64,000 nucleotides of DNA from Paraburkholderia megapolitana (GCF_007556815.1 NZ_CP041745.1:3697001-3761000); one strand, 5' to 3'; shown: positions 45,463 to 55,425, counted from the stretch's first letter. The notes: generated from the letters alone by a model not told the origin. Made by a program: numbers and translations.

Positions 45463-46511
45463 ATGAGCACGACGCACGACAACTCTCCTTCCTCCAGCCC
45501 ACGCGAAATATCGGCGGAGAGCGCGCTGACGGATACGCAGTATCGCGCGCCGTTCTGGCTGCCGAACCGCCACGTGCAAACTATCGTGCCCGCGCTGTTC
45601 GGGCGGCCTCCCTCCGTTACTTACCGGCGCGAACGCTGGGACACTCCCGACGGCGATTTCATCGAACTGGACTGGGCCGATGCCCGGCCGGTGCCGATGA
45701 GGATGCACCGCTCTTCGTGTTGTTCCACGGTCTTGAAGGCAGCTCCAGTTCTCATTACGCCCGTGCGCTGCTGCATGCCGCGCAGGCACGCGGCTGGCAT
45801 GGCGTCGTGCCGCACTTCCGCAGCTGCAGCGGGCCGTTGAATCTGCTGCCGCGCTTCTATCATCTGGCGGACAGCAACGAGGTCGACTGGGTGCTGCGCC
45901 GGTTGCGCGCCACGCATCGCGGGCCGATCTTTGCCGCGGGCGTATCGCTGGGTGGCAACGTGCTGCTGCACTGGCTCGGCGAACGCAGAGAAGACGCGTC
46001 GTTTATCACGGCTGCCGCCGCTGTCTCCGCGCCGCTCGATGTGCATGCCGGCGGCCGCGCGCTAATGAAGGGCTTCAATCTGATCTACACGCGCAACTTC
46101 CTGAAGACGCTGAAGCAGAAGGCGCTGCAGAAGCTCGAGCAATATCCTGGTCTGTTCGAGCGCGAACCGATGCTCGCGAGCCGCAACATGTACGAGTACG
46201 ACAACATCGTTACTGCACCGCTGCACGGTTTTCGCAACACGGAAGACTACTGGACCCGTGCCACCACGCGCCCGCTGTTGCCTGGCATCGCCGTGCCGAC
46301 ACTCGTGCTCAACGCGCGCAACGATCCGTTCCTGCCGGCTGCGGTGCTGCCTGCGCAGCACGAAGTATCGGCGGCCGTCGAACTCGACCAGCCGCATCAC
46401 GGTGGTCACGTCGGCTTCATGACCGGACCGTTTCCCGGTCGTATCGACTGGCTGTCGGAGCGCGTGTTCGGTTATCTCGCGCCGTTTGCTCCGGTCAATC
46501 GCCATGGATGA
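45463..46511 (+). pseudogene. YheT-type alpha/beta hydrolase, frameshifted
   Basis: The N-terminal part (YRAPFWLPNRHVQTIVPALF, DFIELDWADARPVP) and the catalytic part (LFVLFHGLEGSSSSHYARALL, nucleophile elbow GVSLGG) belong to one COG0429/YheT hydrolase but lie in different frames. One G missing at 45693-45696 (GTGCCGATG where GTGCCGGATG would be in phase) accounts for it and would restore a protein of about 349 residues. The C-terminus includes the catalytic Asp region ARNDPFLPA and His region HHGGHVGF. The start at 45463 lacks a strong ribosome binding site. Confidence 0.8.
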
Positions 46512-47100
46512 AATCGTTCGCGAAGCGCTCGTCAAATGGCCGAACGTGCCGCATTGCACGGGCTGGCTGCTGCTCGACCGACGCGGCAACTGGCGCATGC
46601 GCGACGAAGCGGCGCAGGCGCGCGGCGCCGCCGGGGAACCGATCCGTCATGTCGCGCTACTCGGCTTTATCAACCGCAATTACGAATGCGATGCGCGCGG
46701 GCAATCGTTCTTCCAGAACGGACCGCAGCGCGTGTATGTCGAGCTGGGTTATACGCCGTGGGTCGTGCGGCTTGCCGTTAGTGCGGAGGGGCCGCTCGTG
46801 CTTTCCGATCAGGCAGGTAACGCGTTCGAACCCGCCGCCGCGTGGCTCGACGATGAAGGTAGCGTGCTGTTCAGCGACGCAGCGACGCCTGCGCGTATCG
46901 CCGTGCTGCACGATCACGATCTCGATCTGTTCTCGGCGCATGCAACGCTGAGCGAAGACGGCAGCGGTGGTGCTTTTGCTTGGCGTGCCGATGCGATGTT
47001 GTCGTTGCAGCCGGTGCAACGTGGGGAGGTCGCGGGGCGCTTTGGTTTTGTTGCTAGTCCGGCGGCTCTCGCGGCGCAAGGGGCTCGGGGTAGCGACTAG
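46504..47100 (+). CDS. Conserved hypothetical protein (betaproteobacterial, unknown function)
   Basis: A 198-residue soluble protein starting MDEIVREALVKWPNVPHCTGWL. FFQNGPQRVYVELGYTPWVVRL is the most characteristic stretch; later residues are rich in acidic and small residues. I recognise it as a recurring family but cannot assign a domain or function. It overlaps the hydrolase stop by 8 nt (start ATG at 46504), so the two are probably co-translated. Confidence 0.7.
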   Translation: MDEIVREALVKWPNVPHCTGWLLLDRRGNWRMRDEAAQARGAAGEPIRHVALLGFINRNYECDARGQSFFQNGPQRVYVELGYTPWVVRLAVSAEGPLVLSDQAGNAFEPAAAWLDDEGSVLFSDAATPARIAVLHDHDLDLFSAHATLSEDGSGGAFAWRADAMLSLQPVQRGEVAGRFGFVASPAALAAQGARGSD

Positions 47101-47206
47101 TACCGCGTCTTATCCGCTGTGCTTCTCGTCTTCTGGTTTCATCACTCGTTCCGTTCTCGCGGTGCAAGAAGTGCAAGAGGTGCGAGGCGGCGCCAGGCAC
47201 CGCATC

Positions 47207-48952
47207 TCATCCGCTGTCCTTCTCATCCTGGCGCTCTTCCTTATAGCGCGTCTCGAAGTCATGCAGACGCGCATCGATCGTCGCCAGATCGTAGTAGCCT
47301 ACCGTCTTGTCGTCGCGCGCTTCCTTCAGTTGCCGGATCGCCGATGGCCAAGCCCCTTCCAGCGCGAATTTCTCCGCCAGCGCGCGATGTTGCAGCAACG
47401 CATCGCCGGTACCCGCGCTCGCTTGCGCGAGGTAGCGCCACCACGCGGGCTGCTGCGGATCGGCACGCGTCTCCTGTAACGCGAGCGTCTGCGCATCCGC
47501 GAAACGGCGGGCGGTGAGCAGCGTCTGCAGGCGCATGTCGATGGCGGCATGCGATTGCGGCCAGCGACGTTGCGCGCTTTCCGCGAGCCGCATCGCTTCG
47601 TCGTTGCGGCCCGCGCGACGCGCGATATCGACCGCGAGGATGTCGAGGCTCGGCGTACTGCGTACGGTGCTGCCTTCGCTCGCCTCGGTATTGCCGAAGT
47701 GCTTGCGCGCGGTATCGAGCGATGCAGCCGCATCGTCGTAGCGTTCGAGCAACATCTGCGCATACGCCACGCCGTACCAGTTTGCCGCGACGTTCAGCGC
47801 GGTCCGCTCGTCGAGCTCGGAGCGCAGTCGCGACATCTCGTCGGCGTAGTCGCTACGCGAGCGCTGCTGCAGCACCCGCACGCGCGCGCGGACGAACCCG
47901 TATTCGGGCGACTGACGCGGCTGACGGTACGGCGCGCGCCGCGCACGATCTTCCATGTCGGCGATGCGCTCGCCGGTTAGTGGATGCGTGCGCGCATACG
48001 GCGGCACACCCGCATCGCCCATCGATGCGCGATCGAGCCGCTCGAAGAACGCCGGCATGCCGTACGGATCGTAGCCGGCGCCGGCCAGCAACTGGAAGCC
48101 GACGCGATCGGCTTCGTGTTCCGCGGAACGCGAGAAGCGCAATTGACTGTCCACCGCGTAGGCCTGTCCACCGAACGCAATCGCACTGCCCAGATCGCCG
48201 CTGCGCGCGACGATGCCGGCGAGCACACCGAACAGCATCGCCGCCAGCGCGGCGTAGGCGTTGCGCTCGCCGGTCGCGATCATGCGCGCGATATGTCGCT
48301 GCAACACGTGACCCATCTCGTGTCCGAGCACCGAGGCAAGTTCGGATTCGGTCTGCGTCGTCACGATGAGCCCCGTGTTCACGCCGATAAAACCGCCAGG
48401 CAACGAAAACGCGTTGATCTGCGGATCGCGCATCGCGAACAGGTCGAAGTCGGGACGATATCCGCCGATGTACTGCGCGCTCGCTGCGGCCGCGAGTCGG
48501 GCTGCTACCGAATTCAGATAATCGCGCACGAGCCAGTCGTCGAGATAGGCAGGGTCGCGCCGCACTTCGCGCATCACGCGCTCGCCGAGTCTGCGTTCGG
48601 CCTGCGGTGTGAGCTTGCCGCCCGAGCCGTCGCCGAGGTCGGGCAGTTGCTGGCTGACGAGCGGCGCGCGCCAGCCGACGTTGGGGCCGGGCTTGCCGGA
48701 GAAGCGGCTTTCGGCACCGCCGTAGGTGCCGAAGACGCCGTCGGCGATCGAAGGTGGGACGATCGATACTACGTAGGAGTTGAGGGGGCCGATTTCGAGT
48801 GGGGGTCCGCTGTCGGTTGTGCTGGCGGTCGTGCTAACGCCCGGGCTGCGACTATCGCCGGACGGTGTGATCGGTTGCGCGGCCGTATAAACGCCCGGCG
48901 GCGCGAGCAGCGTGACGCACAGCAAGGCAGCGACAAACCGTTTCGGGCGCAT
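47207..48952 (-). CDS. bepA: M48-family periplasmic metalloprotease with TPR-like tail (BepA/YfgC type)
   Basis: A 581-residue zinc protease of the envelope. A signal peptide covers about 1-25. The zinc site is HEMGH (211-215) with EHEAD (278-282) supplying the third ligand. The C-terminal 230 residues are Ala/Arg-rich helices resembling TPR repeats, as in BepA, which acts on LptD and BAM substrates. The ATG at 48952 gives a clean signal peptide; the longer frame begins with Arg-rich sequence. Symbol is by resemblance. Confidence 0.85.
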   Translation of the reverse strand: MRPKRFVAALLCVTLLAPPGVYTAAQPITPSGDSRSPGVSTTASTTDSGPPLEIGPLNSYVVSIVPPSIADGVFGTYGGAESRFSGKPGPNVGWRAPLVSQQLPDLGDGSGGKLTPQAERRLGERVMREVRRDPAYLDDWLVRDYLNSVAARLAAAASAQYIGGYRPDFDLFAMRDPQINAFSLPGGFIGVNTGLIVTTQTESELASVLGHEMGHVLQRHIARMIATGERNAYAALAAMLFGVLAGIVARSGDLGSAIAFGGQAYAVDSQLRFSRSAEHEADRVGFQLLAGAGYDPYGMPAFFERLDRASMGDAGVPPYARTHPLTGERIADMEDRARRAPYRQPRQSPEYGFVRARVRVLQQRSRSDYADEMSRLRSELDERTALNVAANWYGVAYAQMLLERYDDAAASLDTARKHFGNTEASEGSTVRSTPSLDILAVDIARRAGRNDEAMRLAESAQRRWPQSHAAIDMRLQTLLTARRFADAQTLALQETRADPQQPAWWRYLAQASAGTGDALLQHRALAEKFALEGAWPSAIRQLKEARDDKTVGYYDLATIDARLHDFETRYKEERQDEKDSG

Positions 48953-49155
48953 TGCAGGTTCGGAATGGCGGAGTCGAAGACGAGGCCGCACGCGACGTGC
49001 GAGCCGGACTTACAGTTATTGTAGCGAGCGTACTCGTCGCGTCATGTCGATTTGTGAGTGCCCGGCTACACTCGCGATACTTGCCTTCCCTACTATCGTC
49101 GCGTCGCACCCCAGCCTGTCACTGTATGATAGGCGCCCTCTGAAGGAGCCCGACC

Positions 49156-49632
49156 ATGCCCGAACTCACTCATTTCGACGCAGCCGGACAGGCGCATATG
49201 GTGGACGTCGGCGGCAAGCAGGAAACCAAACGCACTGCCGTCGCGCGCGGCTCGATCCGCATGCTGCCCGCCACGTTCGCGCTGATCCGCGACGGTCACG
49301 CAAAGAAAGGCGACGTGATCGGCGTCGCGCGAATTGCGGCGATCCAGGGCGCGAAGCGCACGGCCGATTTGATTCCGCTGTGTCATCCGCTCGCGCTGAC
49401 GCGCGTTGCCGTCGACTTCGCGCTCGACGAAGCGCTGCCGGGCGTGCACTGCACCGTGCAGGTGGAAACGTTCGGTCGTACCGGTGTCGAGATGGAAGCG
49501 TTGACCGCCGTGCAGGTGGGACTGCTGACGGTCTACGACATGTGCAAGGCAGTCGATCGCGGGATGACGATCACCGATGTGAAGGTGCAGGAGAAGCGCG
49601 GAGGGAAATCGGGGGACTGGAGCGCGGGCTGA
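49156..49632 (+). CDS. moaC: Cyclic pyranopterin monophosphate synthase
   Basis: A 158-residue MoaC, which makes cyclic pyranopterin monophosphate in molybdenum-cofactor synthesis. Typical segments are [63 protein letters not shown] (partly quoted) and EKRGGKSG at the end. GAAGGAG precedes the ATG, and a TATGAT -10 candidate lies at 49125-49130. No other Mo-cofactor gene is adjacent. Confidence 0.96.
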   Translation: MPELTHFDAAGQAHMVDVGGKQETKRTAVARGSIRMLPATFALIRDGHAKKGDVIGVARIAAIQGAKRTADLIPLCHPLALTRVAVDFALDEALPGVHCTVQVETFGRTGVEMEALTAVQVGLLTVYDMCKAVDRGMTITDVKVQEKRGGKSGDWSAG

Positions 49633-49642
49633 ACAGAACCCA

Positions 49643-49674
49643 CGGCGCGCATGCCGATATGGCATCACGCGCCG
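49643..49674. terminator. Hairpin between convergent moaC and the ligase gene
   Basis: An outer stem CGGCGCG/CGCGCCG (49643-49649 with 49668-49674) encloses an inner stem ATGCC/GGCAT. There is no U-tract on either strand. It probably marks the 3' ends of both convergent transcripts. Confidence 0.45.
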
Positions 49675-49693
49675 CACTTCACTTCACTCGTAG

Positions 49694-51478
49694 TCAATCA
49701 TCGCTGTCGTCATCATCGTCATTGACGTCTTTCGGCGGCGTACCGTACTTCTTCACCAGCGCATCCTTGAAACTCCCAAGCGTCTTCTGCTGATCGCACA
49801 GGTCGTACAAGTAGCCCAGTTGCGACGGCCAGTCGTGCAACTCCCCGGCGAATATCTTCAGACGCTCGACGGTATCGAATGCACCGTTGGTGTCGCCGCT
49901 CAGCGCCTGCAGCACCGCATAACGGCGCAACACCGTTTCGCCGGGCAGCAACGCAATCGCCTGCTTGTGCATGTCGAGCTTGTACCGTAGGTCCATCCCG
50001 TTGACCGGCAGCAGCGTCGCATACCCATACTCGCCCCACGCCCGGAACAACCACGACGGGTTCGCACGATACTGCTCGGCCGGCTTCGAACCGTAGTACA
50101 GCACCTCGGCGCGCGTGTAGTCGCGATACACCGGATACAGCGCCGCAATCCCGCCCAGCACGATCACGTAGAACACACCAAACGACACGCGCCCCGGCAC
50201 GAGCCGCAGCGGTCTCGTTTCGAGCAGACCGAAGATAAACATCGCCGGCAGCAGGAAGAACATGTACTGCTGCGGATACTCGACGAGCGCGTGCATCACC
50301 AGCACGCCGATCAACGCGATACCGAATACGCGCGCCGCCGTATGCGGCGCACGCAGCACCCGCACGAGCCACGCGATCAGTCCGAGCAGCACGATCGCGA
50401 GTCCGATCAGGCCGGTTTTCGCGAGCAGGTCGATGAAGATGTCGTGCGAGTTGTTGGCGATCTCGACGGCGCCCAGTTGCTTCACGAGGTCGTACTGATA
50501 GCGCGGAAACTCGCCCCAACCAACACCGAGCAACGGATGCGTGTGGAACATCGTCCAGCCGTACTTCCACAGCGCGAGACGCGGCGCGATCTGGCTGGCG
50601 TCCTTGAAGCGGTCCGCCGCGGACTGCGCGAGTTCAAGGTGGTAATGCACATTGGCCCAGCGGACCGCTTCATTCACCGCGATAAACAGCACGGCGAGCG
50701 CGATCGGAATCAACCACGCGCGACCGCCGCGCTCGCGGCCCATGTTGCGGCGAGACTCCGCAAGCGCCATCCAGAAACCGGCGACGACGATCACCCCTAT
50801 TTGCAACCACGGTCCACGCGACACGGTGAACGCGAGGCCCGCGGCGAACACCGTCGACAGCAGCGCCCAGATCACGACCGGCATCCTGCGCGTCTGCACG
50901 AGGAACAACGCACCGGCCATCGCAAACGAGATGTACGTGGCCAGATGGTTCGCCTGAGCCATGTTGCCGAACGGCCGCCGGTCTACGAGGATGCTGTACT
51001 CGACGACGAACGGCGACACTTTCCCTTCGAGGTGGAACAACTGGATCACCTGGCAGAACACCGCGAACAGCCCGCCGACGATCAACGCACCCGCCGCCGC
51101 CTCTAGTGCGGCCTCCGACATCTGCGCGCGCGCGAAGCCGTAACCCGCGTGCACCGCCATGAACGCCGCGAGCAGAAAGCCGGCGCCGAGCCAGTTCATC
51201 GAAGGTTGCGCGACCGGCAATACCACCGACTGCGCGGCCAGCAGCAACCCGAACGCGAGCGGCACGAGCGCGACCACCGGCGACGCGAACTTCACGCGCG
51301 GTCGCGCGGTGACGACTAGTATTGCCACGGCCGCACCGGTCAGCAGGTACAGCACCAATGCGACGAACTCGGCGTAGAAGGTCGGAATCGGGTACGTATG
51401 GCCGACCCATGCGTAAGGCAGGATCAACGCAACGGCCAGCAGAGTGAGAGAAAGAGAGCGCGCGAATGGGGTGGGCAT
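49694..51478 (-). CDS. O-antigen ligase/PglL-type O-oligosaccharyltransferase-like membrane protein
   Basis: A 594-residue protein with about 12 membrane helices, the Wzy_C ligase region (HTHPLLGVGWGEFPRYQ, NNSHDIFIDLLAKTGLIG) and a soluble C-terminal domain ending in an acidic tail DDDDDSDD. PglL/PilO relatives transfer glycans from lipid carriers to pilin or other proteins; its gene directly follows a pilin gene, which favours that role over LPS ligation. The ATG at 51478 begins MPTPFARSL; TTG 51517 would add 13 residues and has GAGGA nearby. Confidence 0.82.
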   Translation of the reverse strand: MPTPFARSLSLTLLAVALILPYAWVGHTYPIPTFYAEFVALVLYLLTGAAVAILVVTARPRVKFASPVVALVPLAFGLLLAAQSVVLPVAQPSMNWLGAGFLLAAFMAVHAGYGFARAQMSEAALEAAAGALIVGGLFAVFCQVIQLFHLEGKVSPFVVEYSILVDRRPFGNMAQANHLATYISFAMAGALFLVQTRRMPVVIWALLSTVFAAGLAFTVSRGPWLQIGVIVVAGFWMALAESRRNMGRERGGRAWLIPIALAVLFIAVNEAVRWANVHYHLELAQSAADRFKDASQIAPRLALWKYGWTMFHTHPLLGVGWGEFPRYQYDLVKQLGAVEIANNSHDIFIDLLAKTGLIGLAIVLLGLIAWLVRVLRAPHTAARVFGIALIGVLVMHALVEYPQQYMFFLLPAMFIFGLLETRPLRLVPGRVSFGVFYVIVLGGIAALYPVYRDYTRAEVLYYGSKPAEQYRANPSWLFRAWGEYGYATLLPVNGMDLRYKLDMHKQAIALLPGETVLRRYAVLQALSGDTNGAFDTVERLKIFAGELHDWPSQLGYLYDLCDQQKTLGSFKDALVKKYGTPPKDVNDDDDDSDD

Positions 51479-51596
51479 GAGTAACCGGGGCGTCAGCAAC
51501 CGGCGCACTATATACAAAAAAATCCTCGTGCTGTGCGCCGGACGGCTGAAATCGACCCAAATTACCCGTATTTAACCGATTGAACGCGCGGCCCGG

Positions 51597-52250
51597 TCAT
51601 GCGCGGCACTCGGGTGGGGCGAGATTCGACGTCAAGGTCGGGGCATCGGCGGGCGCGGGGCCTGAGCCCGGCGCCGACAAAGACGACGTGGTCTTGCCTC
51701 CGGCGAAGCACTCCCAGGTCATCGCGCCGGCTTGCACTGTGCCTCGCGTGAGGGCGACGCGGCCGGTCGGGGTATCGGCGTTGTCCGGCACCGACGGCAC
51801 GAGCACCAGCGTATTCGAACCGGCAGGCGCTATGCGGGCGGTGTAGGTCATCGTGATCTGACCGCTGGCGTCGTCCACCTGTAGCGACTGGACATTGCGC
51901 GTGGCGGGTGGCGACGTGTAACCCGCACCGAATGCATTGCCGCTCGCGGCGTTCTCGGCGACCGCGAGGCGCGCCGAGGTCGCGAGCGCGAGGCCCTCGC
52001 CCACCCGGCTGCGCGCCAGATAGTCCTGATACGCGGGAATCGCATAAGCCGCGATCACACCGACGATCGCGAGCACGATCATCAGTTCGATCAACGTGAA
52101 GCCGATCGGACGCGCGAATCTCGCGATCGGTGCGACATGGCCCGGTGGTGTATGCCCGACCAGTCGTGCCACGCGTGACGGGCCGCGCGCATTGGCACCG
52201 GTTTGCGAAGCGCGCGGAGGAAGAAACAACGAGGGGACGGGAACGATCAT
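51597..52250 (-). CDS. pilA: Type IV prepilin with unusually long leader
   Basis: A 217-residue prepilin. The class III cleavage site is [13 protein letters not shown], giving a mature protein of 167 residues with F1 and E5 (E55 in the precursor). The leader is 50 residues, far longer than the usual 6-8, yet AGGAG 7 nt before the ATG at 52250 supports this start; I saw no better internal one. Mature features are an N-terminal helix and a C-terminal pair C181/C215 that could form the D-region disulfide. Followed by a PglL-like gene. Confidence 0.85.
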   Translation of the reverse strand: MIVPVPSLFLPPRASQTGANARGPSRVARLVGHTPPGHVAPIARFARPIGFTLIELMIVLAIVGVIAAYAIPAYQDYLARSRVGEGLALATSARLAVAENAASGNAFGAGYTSPPATRNVQSLQVDDASGQITMTYTARIAPAGSNTLVLVPSVPDNADTPTGRVALTRGTVQAGAMTWECFAGGKTTSSLSAPGSGPAPADAPTLTSNLAPPECRA

Positions 52251-52267
52251 CGGCGGGCTCCTGAAAC

Positions 52268-52300
52268 GAAAAACGCCTGCTCCGCGAATCGGAACAGGCG
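52268..52300 (-). terminator. Terminator-like hairpin between terC and pilA
   Basis: On the minus strand CGCCTGTTCCG pairs with CGGAGCAGGCG around ATTCG, with one internal mismatch, and is followed by TTTTTCG. It lies 61-87 nt after the terC stop, and its U-tract ends 6 nt before the pilA ribosome binding site. It can end the terC transcript or act as an attenuator in the pilA leader. Confidence 0.85.
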
Positions 52301-52360
52301 CTTCGATCGTAGCCAGCCGCCGGCCGCTTACCTAGCTGGCCGAACGGTCAGCGTTCGCCG

Positions 52361-53089
52361 TCAGGAATGCGTGCCGGGCGGCGTCTGCGCGGCCGCGCGC
52401 CGCGCGTTACGCCGGCGTAGCAGATAGCCGACGATCACGACGAACAGCGCTCCCGCTATCTCCATCCCGTAGATGGCTGCCGGTGCATCGAGCGCAGGCC
52501 AGCGGTCGCCGGCCGGATCGTTGATGATCAGCCCGCCCGCAATCCAGCCAAGCAACGCCGCACCGAGCGTCACGACGATCGGGAAGCGGTCGAGCAGCTT
52601 CAGCACGATCTGGCTACCCCAGACGATCAGCGGAATGCTCACCACCAGACCGAAGATCACGAGCGCGATGCGGTGTTCCGGGTCCGCCTGCTCCGCCGCG
52701 CCGGCAATCGCGATCACGTTGTCGAGGCTCATCACCGCGTCGGCGACGATGATCGTCTTGATCGCGGCGACCAGTTTGTCGGCGGGTTTGACGCCGGCAT
52801 GCGCGTCTTCGGCCGGCGCCATCAGACGCACGCCGATCCACAGCAGCAGCACACCGCCCGCGAATTTCAGCAGCGGCACGTCGAGCAGCACGACCGCGAA
52901 TGCGATCAGCGCGACCCGCAGCACGATTGCCCCGACGGTGCCCCACAGGATGCCGCGAGCACGTTGCTGCGCCGGCAGATTGCGGCAGGCCAGCGCGATG
53001 ACGACAGCATTGTCGCCACCGAGCAGGATGTCGATCACGATGATCTGGATGACTGCGCCCCAATGGAGCGTCGCGAAGAATTCGAGCAT
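52361..53089 (-). CDS. TerC-family integral membrane protein
   Basis: A 242-residue membrane protein with about seven helices. The two acidic metal-site motifs of the family are present: DILLGGDNAVVIA near residue 20 and DAVMSLDNVIAIAG near 130. TerC proteins are linked to tellurite resistance and to manganese efflux during protein export. The ATG at 53089 fits the family start MLEFFATLHW. Flanked by terminators on both sides, so transcribed alone. Confidence 0.9.
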   Translation of the reverse strand: MLEFFATLHWGAVIQIIVIDILLGGDNAVVIALACRNLPAQQRARGILWGTVGAIVLRVALIAFAVVLLDVPLLKFAGGVLLLWIGVRLMAPAEDAHAGVKPADKLVAAIKTIIVADAVMSLDNVIAIAGAAEQADPEHRIALVIFGLVVSIPLIVWGSQIVLKLLDRFPIVVTLGAALLGWIAGGLIINDPAGDRWPALDAPAAIYGMEIAGALFVVIVGYLLRRRNARRAAAQTPPGTHS

Positions 53090-53127
53090 GGACGAAGAGT
53101 AGAAGGAAGCGCCGGACGAAGCCAACA

Positions 53128-53160
53128 AAAAAGCGAGGGAGCAATTGCTCGCTCCCTCGC
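53128..53160 (-). terminator. Rho-independent terminator of sucCD
   Basis: The 10-bp stem GCGAGGGAGC (53133-53142) and GCTCCCTCGC (53151-53160) has an AATTGCTC loop; on the minus strand it is followed by a run of six T. It lies about 100 nt past the sucD stop. Confidence 0.93.
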
Positions 53161-53257
53161 TTTAGGACTTCGCTCTCACGAAAGGGTTTCGTAAGAATAT
53201 CAAAAATGCGCCGGCATGTGCGCCAATGATGCGAACAACATGCCGGCCTATTTCGAT

Positions 53258-54139
53258 TTAGAGCATCGCCTTCAGCAGACGCGCCATTTCCGACGGGTTC
53301 TTCGTGACCTTGATACCGCAGGCGTCCATGATTTCCAGCTTCGCTTCGGCCGTATCGGCACCGCCCGAGATCAGCGCGCCGGCGTGGCCCATGCGCTTGC
53401 CCGGAGGCGCCGTCACACCGGCGATGAAGCCGACCACCGGCTTCTTCATGTTGTCCTTGATCCAGGTCGCAGCATTCGCTTCGTCCGGACCGCCGATCTC
53501 GCCGATCATGATGACCGCGTCCGTTTCCGGATCGTCGTTGAACATCTTCATCACGTCGATGTGCTTCAGACCGTTGATCGGATCGCCGCCAATCCCCACT
53601 GCCGACGACTGGCCAAGGCCGATCGCCGTCAACTGGCCGACTGCTTCATACGTCAGCGTGCCCGAACGCGACACGACGCCGATGCGGCCCTTGCGGTGGA
53701 TGTGACCCGGCATGATGCCGATCTTCAGTTCGTCGGGCGTGATCGTGCCCGGGCAGTTCGGTCCGAGCAGCAGCGTCTTGCGGTTCTCGAGACGCATGCG
53801 GTTCTTGATCTCGATCATGTCGCGAACCGGAATGCCTTCGGTAATGCAGATCGCGAGATCGAGGTCGGCCTCGACGGCTTCCCAGATCGCGGCGGCCGCG
53901 CCTGCCGGCGGCACGTAGATGACCGAGACGGTTGCGCCCGTTTCGGCCTTCGCTTCCTTGACGCTCGCGTAGATCGGAATGCCTTCGAAGTCTTCGCCGG
54001 CTTTCTTCGGGTTCACGCCCGCGACGTAAGCTTCGCGACCGTTTGCGTATTCACGGCAAGCACGCGTATGGAACTGACCGGTCTTGCCGGTGATGCCCTG
54101 CGTGATGACCTTGGTGTCTTTGTTGATCAGAATCGACAT
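53258..54139 (-). CDS. sucD: Succinate-CoA ligase, alpha subunit
   Basis: A 293-residue subunit of the TCA enzyme that makes succinate and ATP or GTP from succinyl-CoA. The CoA-binding start (QGITGKTGQFHTR) and the phospho-histidine H252 (GHAGALISGG) are intact. It follows sucC by 116 nt and precedes a terminator. Confidence 0.97.
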   Translation of the reverse strand: MSILINKDTKVITQGITGKTGQFHTRACREYANGREAYVAGVNPKKAGEDFEGIPIYASVKEAKAETGATVSVIYVPPAGAAAAIWEAVEADLDLAICITEGIPVRDMIEIKNRMRLENRKTLLLGPNCPGTITPDELKIGIMPGHIHRKGRIGVVSRSGTLTYEAVGQLTAIGLGQSSAVGIGGDPINGLKHIDVMKMFNDDPETDAVIMIGEIGGPDEANAATWIKDNMKKPVVGFIAGVTAPPGKRMGHAGALISGGADTAEAKLEIMDACGIKVTKNPSEMARLLKAML

Positions 54140-54255
54140 GTATTGACCTCTGTTCGTTTGTCCCGGCGCCAGCTGGCGTCGCGCGCGGCACGGCGAAACT
54201 GCTCGCCGGCGCCGCGTTCGCGCCGCCCTTCGTCACCGGTGATGGGCGCGCCCGG

Positions 54256-55425
54256 TTAAGCCTTGCCCGAAGCGGCTGCGACGACCTTCTGCGCAGCTTC
54301 TTCCATGCTGTCCGCGGCGATGATCGGCAGACCGGAGTCGGCGAGCATCTTCTTGCCGAGGTCCTCGTTCGTGCCCTTCATGCGGACCACGAGCGGCACC
54401 TTCAGCGACACGGCCTTCGACGCCGCAATCACGCCTTCCGCGATCACGTCGCAGCGCATGATGCCGCCGAAGATGTTGACCAGAATCGCCGTCAGATTCG
54501 GGTTCTTCAGCATGATCTTGAACGCTTCGGTGACCTTCTCGGTCGTAGCTCCTCCGCCGACGTCGAGGAAGTTCGCCGGTTCGCCGCCGAACAGCTTGAT
54601 GGTGTCCATCGTCGCCATCGCGAGGCCTGCGCCGTTCACGAGACAGCCGATGTTGCCGTCGAGCGAGATGTACGCGAGGTCGAACTTCGACGCTTCGACT
54701 TCAGCCGGATCTTCTTCGTCCAGATCGCGGTACGCAACGATTTCCGGGTGACGGAACAGTGCGTTCGAATCGAAGTTGAACTTCGCGTCGAGTGCGATCA
54801 CCTTGCCGTCGCCGGTCAGGATGAGCGGGTTGATTTCGGCGAGCGATGCGTCGGTGTCCCAGAACGCCTTGTACAGGCCTTGCAGGATCGCGCGAGCTTG
54901 CGGCAGCGATGCGGCGGGCACGCCGATCTTCGTGGCGAGTTCGTCGGCTTCGGCGTCTTTCAGACCGGTTGCCGGATCGACAGCGATCTTGTGGATCAGC
55001 TCGGGCGTCTTTTCTGCGACTTCTTCGACGTCCATGCCGCCTTCGCTCGATGCCATCACGACGATCTTCTGCGAGACGCGATCGATCACGAGGCCGACAT
55101 ACAGTTCCTTCTTGATGTCAGCGCCTTCTTCGATCAGCAGGCGGTTCACCTTCTGGCCTTCCGGGCCAGTCTGGTGCGTGACGAGCTGCATGCCCAGGAT
55201 CTGGTTCGAGTACTCGCGAACCTGTTCCAGCGACTTCGCCACCTTCACGCCGCCACCCTTGCCACGGCCACCCGCGTGGATCTGAGCCTTCACGACCCAT
55301 ACCGGGCCGCCCAGCTCTTCAGCGGCCTTGACCGCATCATCCACCGAGAACACCGGCGTGCCGCGCGGTACCGCGACACCGAATTTCCGCAGGATTTCCT
55401 TACCCTGGTACTCGTGAATCTTCAT
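54256..55425 (-). CDS. sucC: Succinate-CoA ligase, beta subunit
   Basis: A 389-residue ATP-grasp subunit that partners SucD. Landmarks are [17 protein letters not shown], the [16 protein letters not shown] nucleotide loop, [11 protein letters not shown] and [13 protein letters not shown]. The start lies inside the stop of the upstream DUF2889 gene (ATGA at 55422-55425), so their translation is coupled. Confidence 0.97.
   Translation of the reverse strand: MKIHEYQGKEILRKFGVAVPRGTPVFSVDDAVKAAEELGGPVWVVKAQIHAGGRGKGGGVKVAKSLEQVREYSNQILGMQLVTHQTGPEGQKVNRLLIEEGADIKKELYVGLVIDRVSQKIVVMASSEGGMDVEEVAEKTPELIHKIAVDPATGLKDAEADELATKIGVPAASLPQARAILQGLYKAFWDTDASLAEINPLILTGDGKVIALDAKFNFDSNALFRHPEIVAYRDLDEEDPAEVEASKFDLAYISLDGNIGCLVNGAGLAMATMDTIKLFGGEPANFLDVGGGATTEKVTEAFKIMLKNPNLTAILVNIFGGIMRCDVIAEGVIAASKAVSLKVPLVVRMKGTNEDLGKKMLADSGLPIIAADSMEEAAQKVVAAASGKA

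Noticed and set aside
49081..49155. Molybdenum-cofactor riboswitch upstream of moaC
   Set aside because: The leader is too short and lacks the expected multi-stem fold; only a possible TATGAT -10 and SD are visible.
49093..49677. Minus-strand frame of 194 codons opposite moaC
   Set aside because: moaC on the plus strand is unambiguous; the opposite frame is low-complexity His/Arg-rich.
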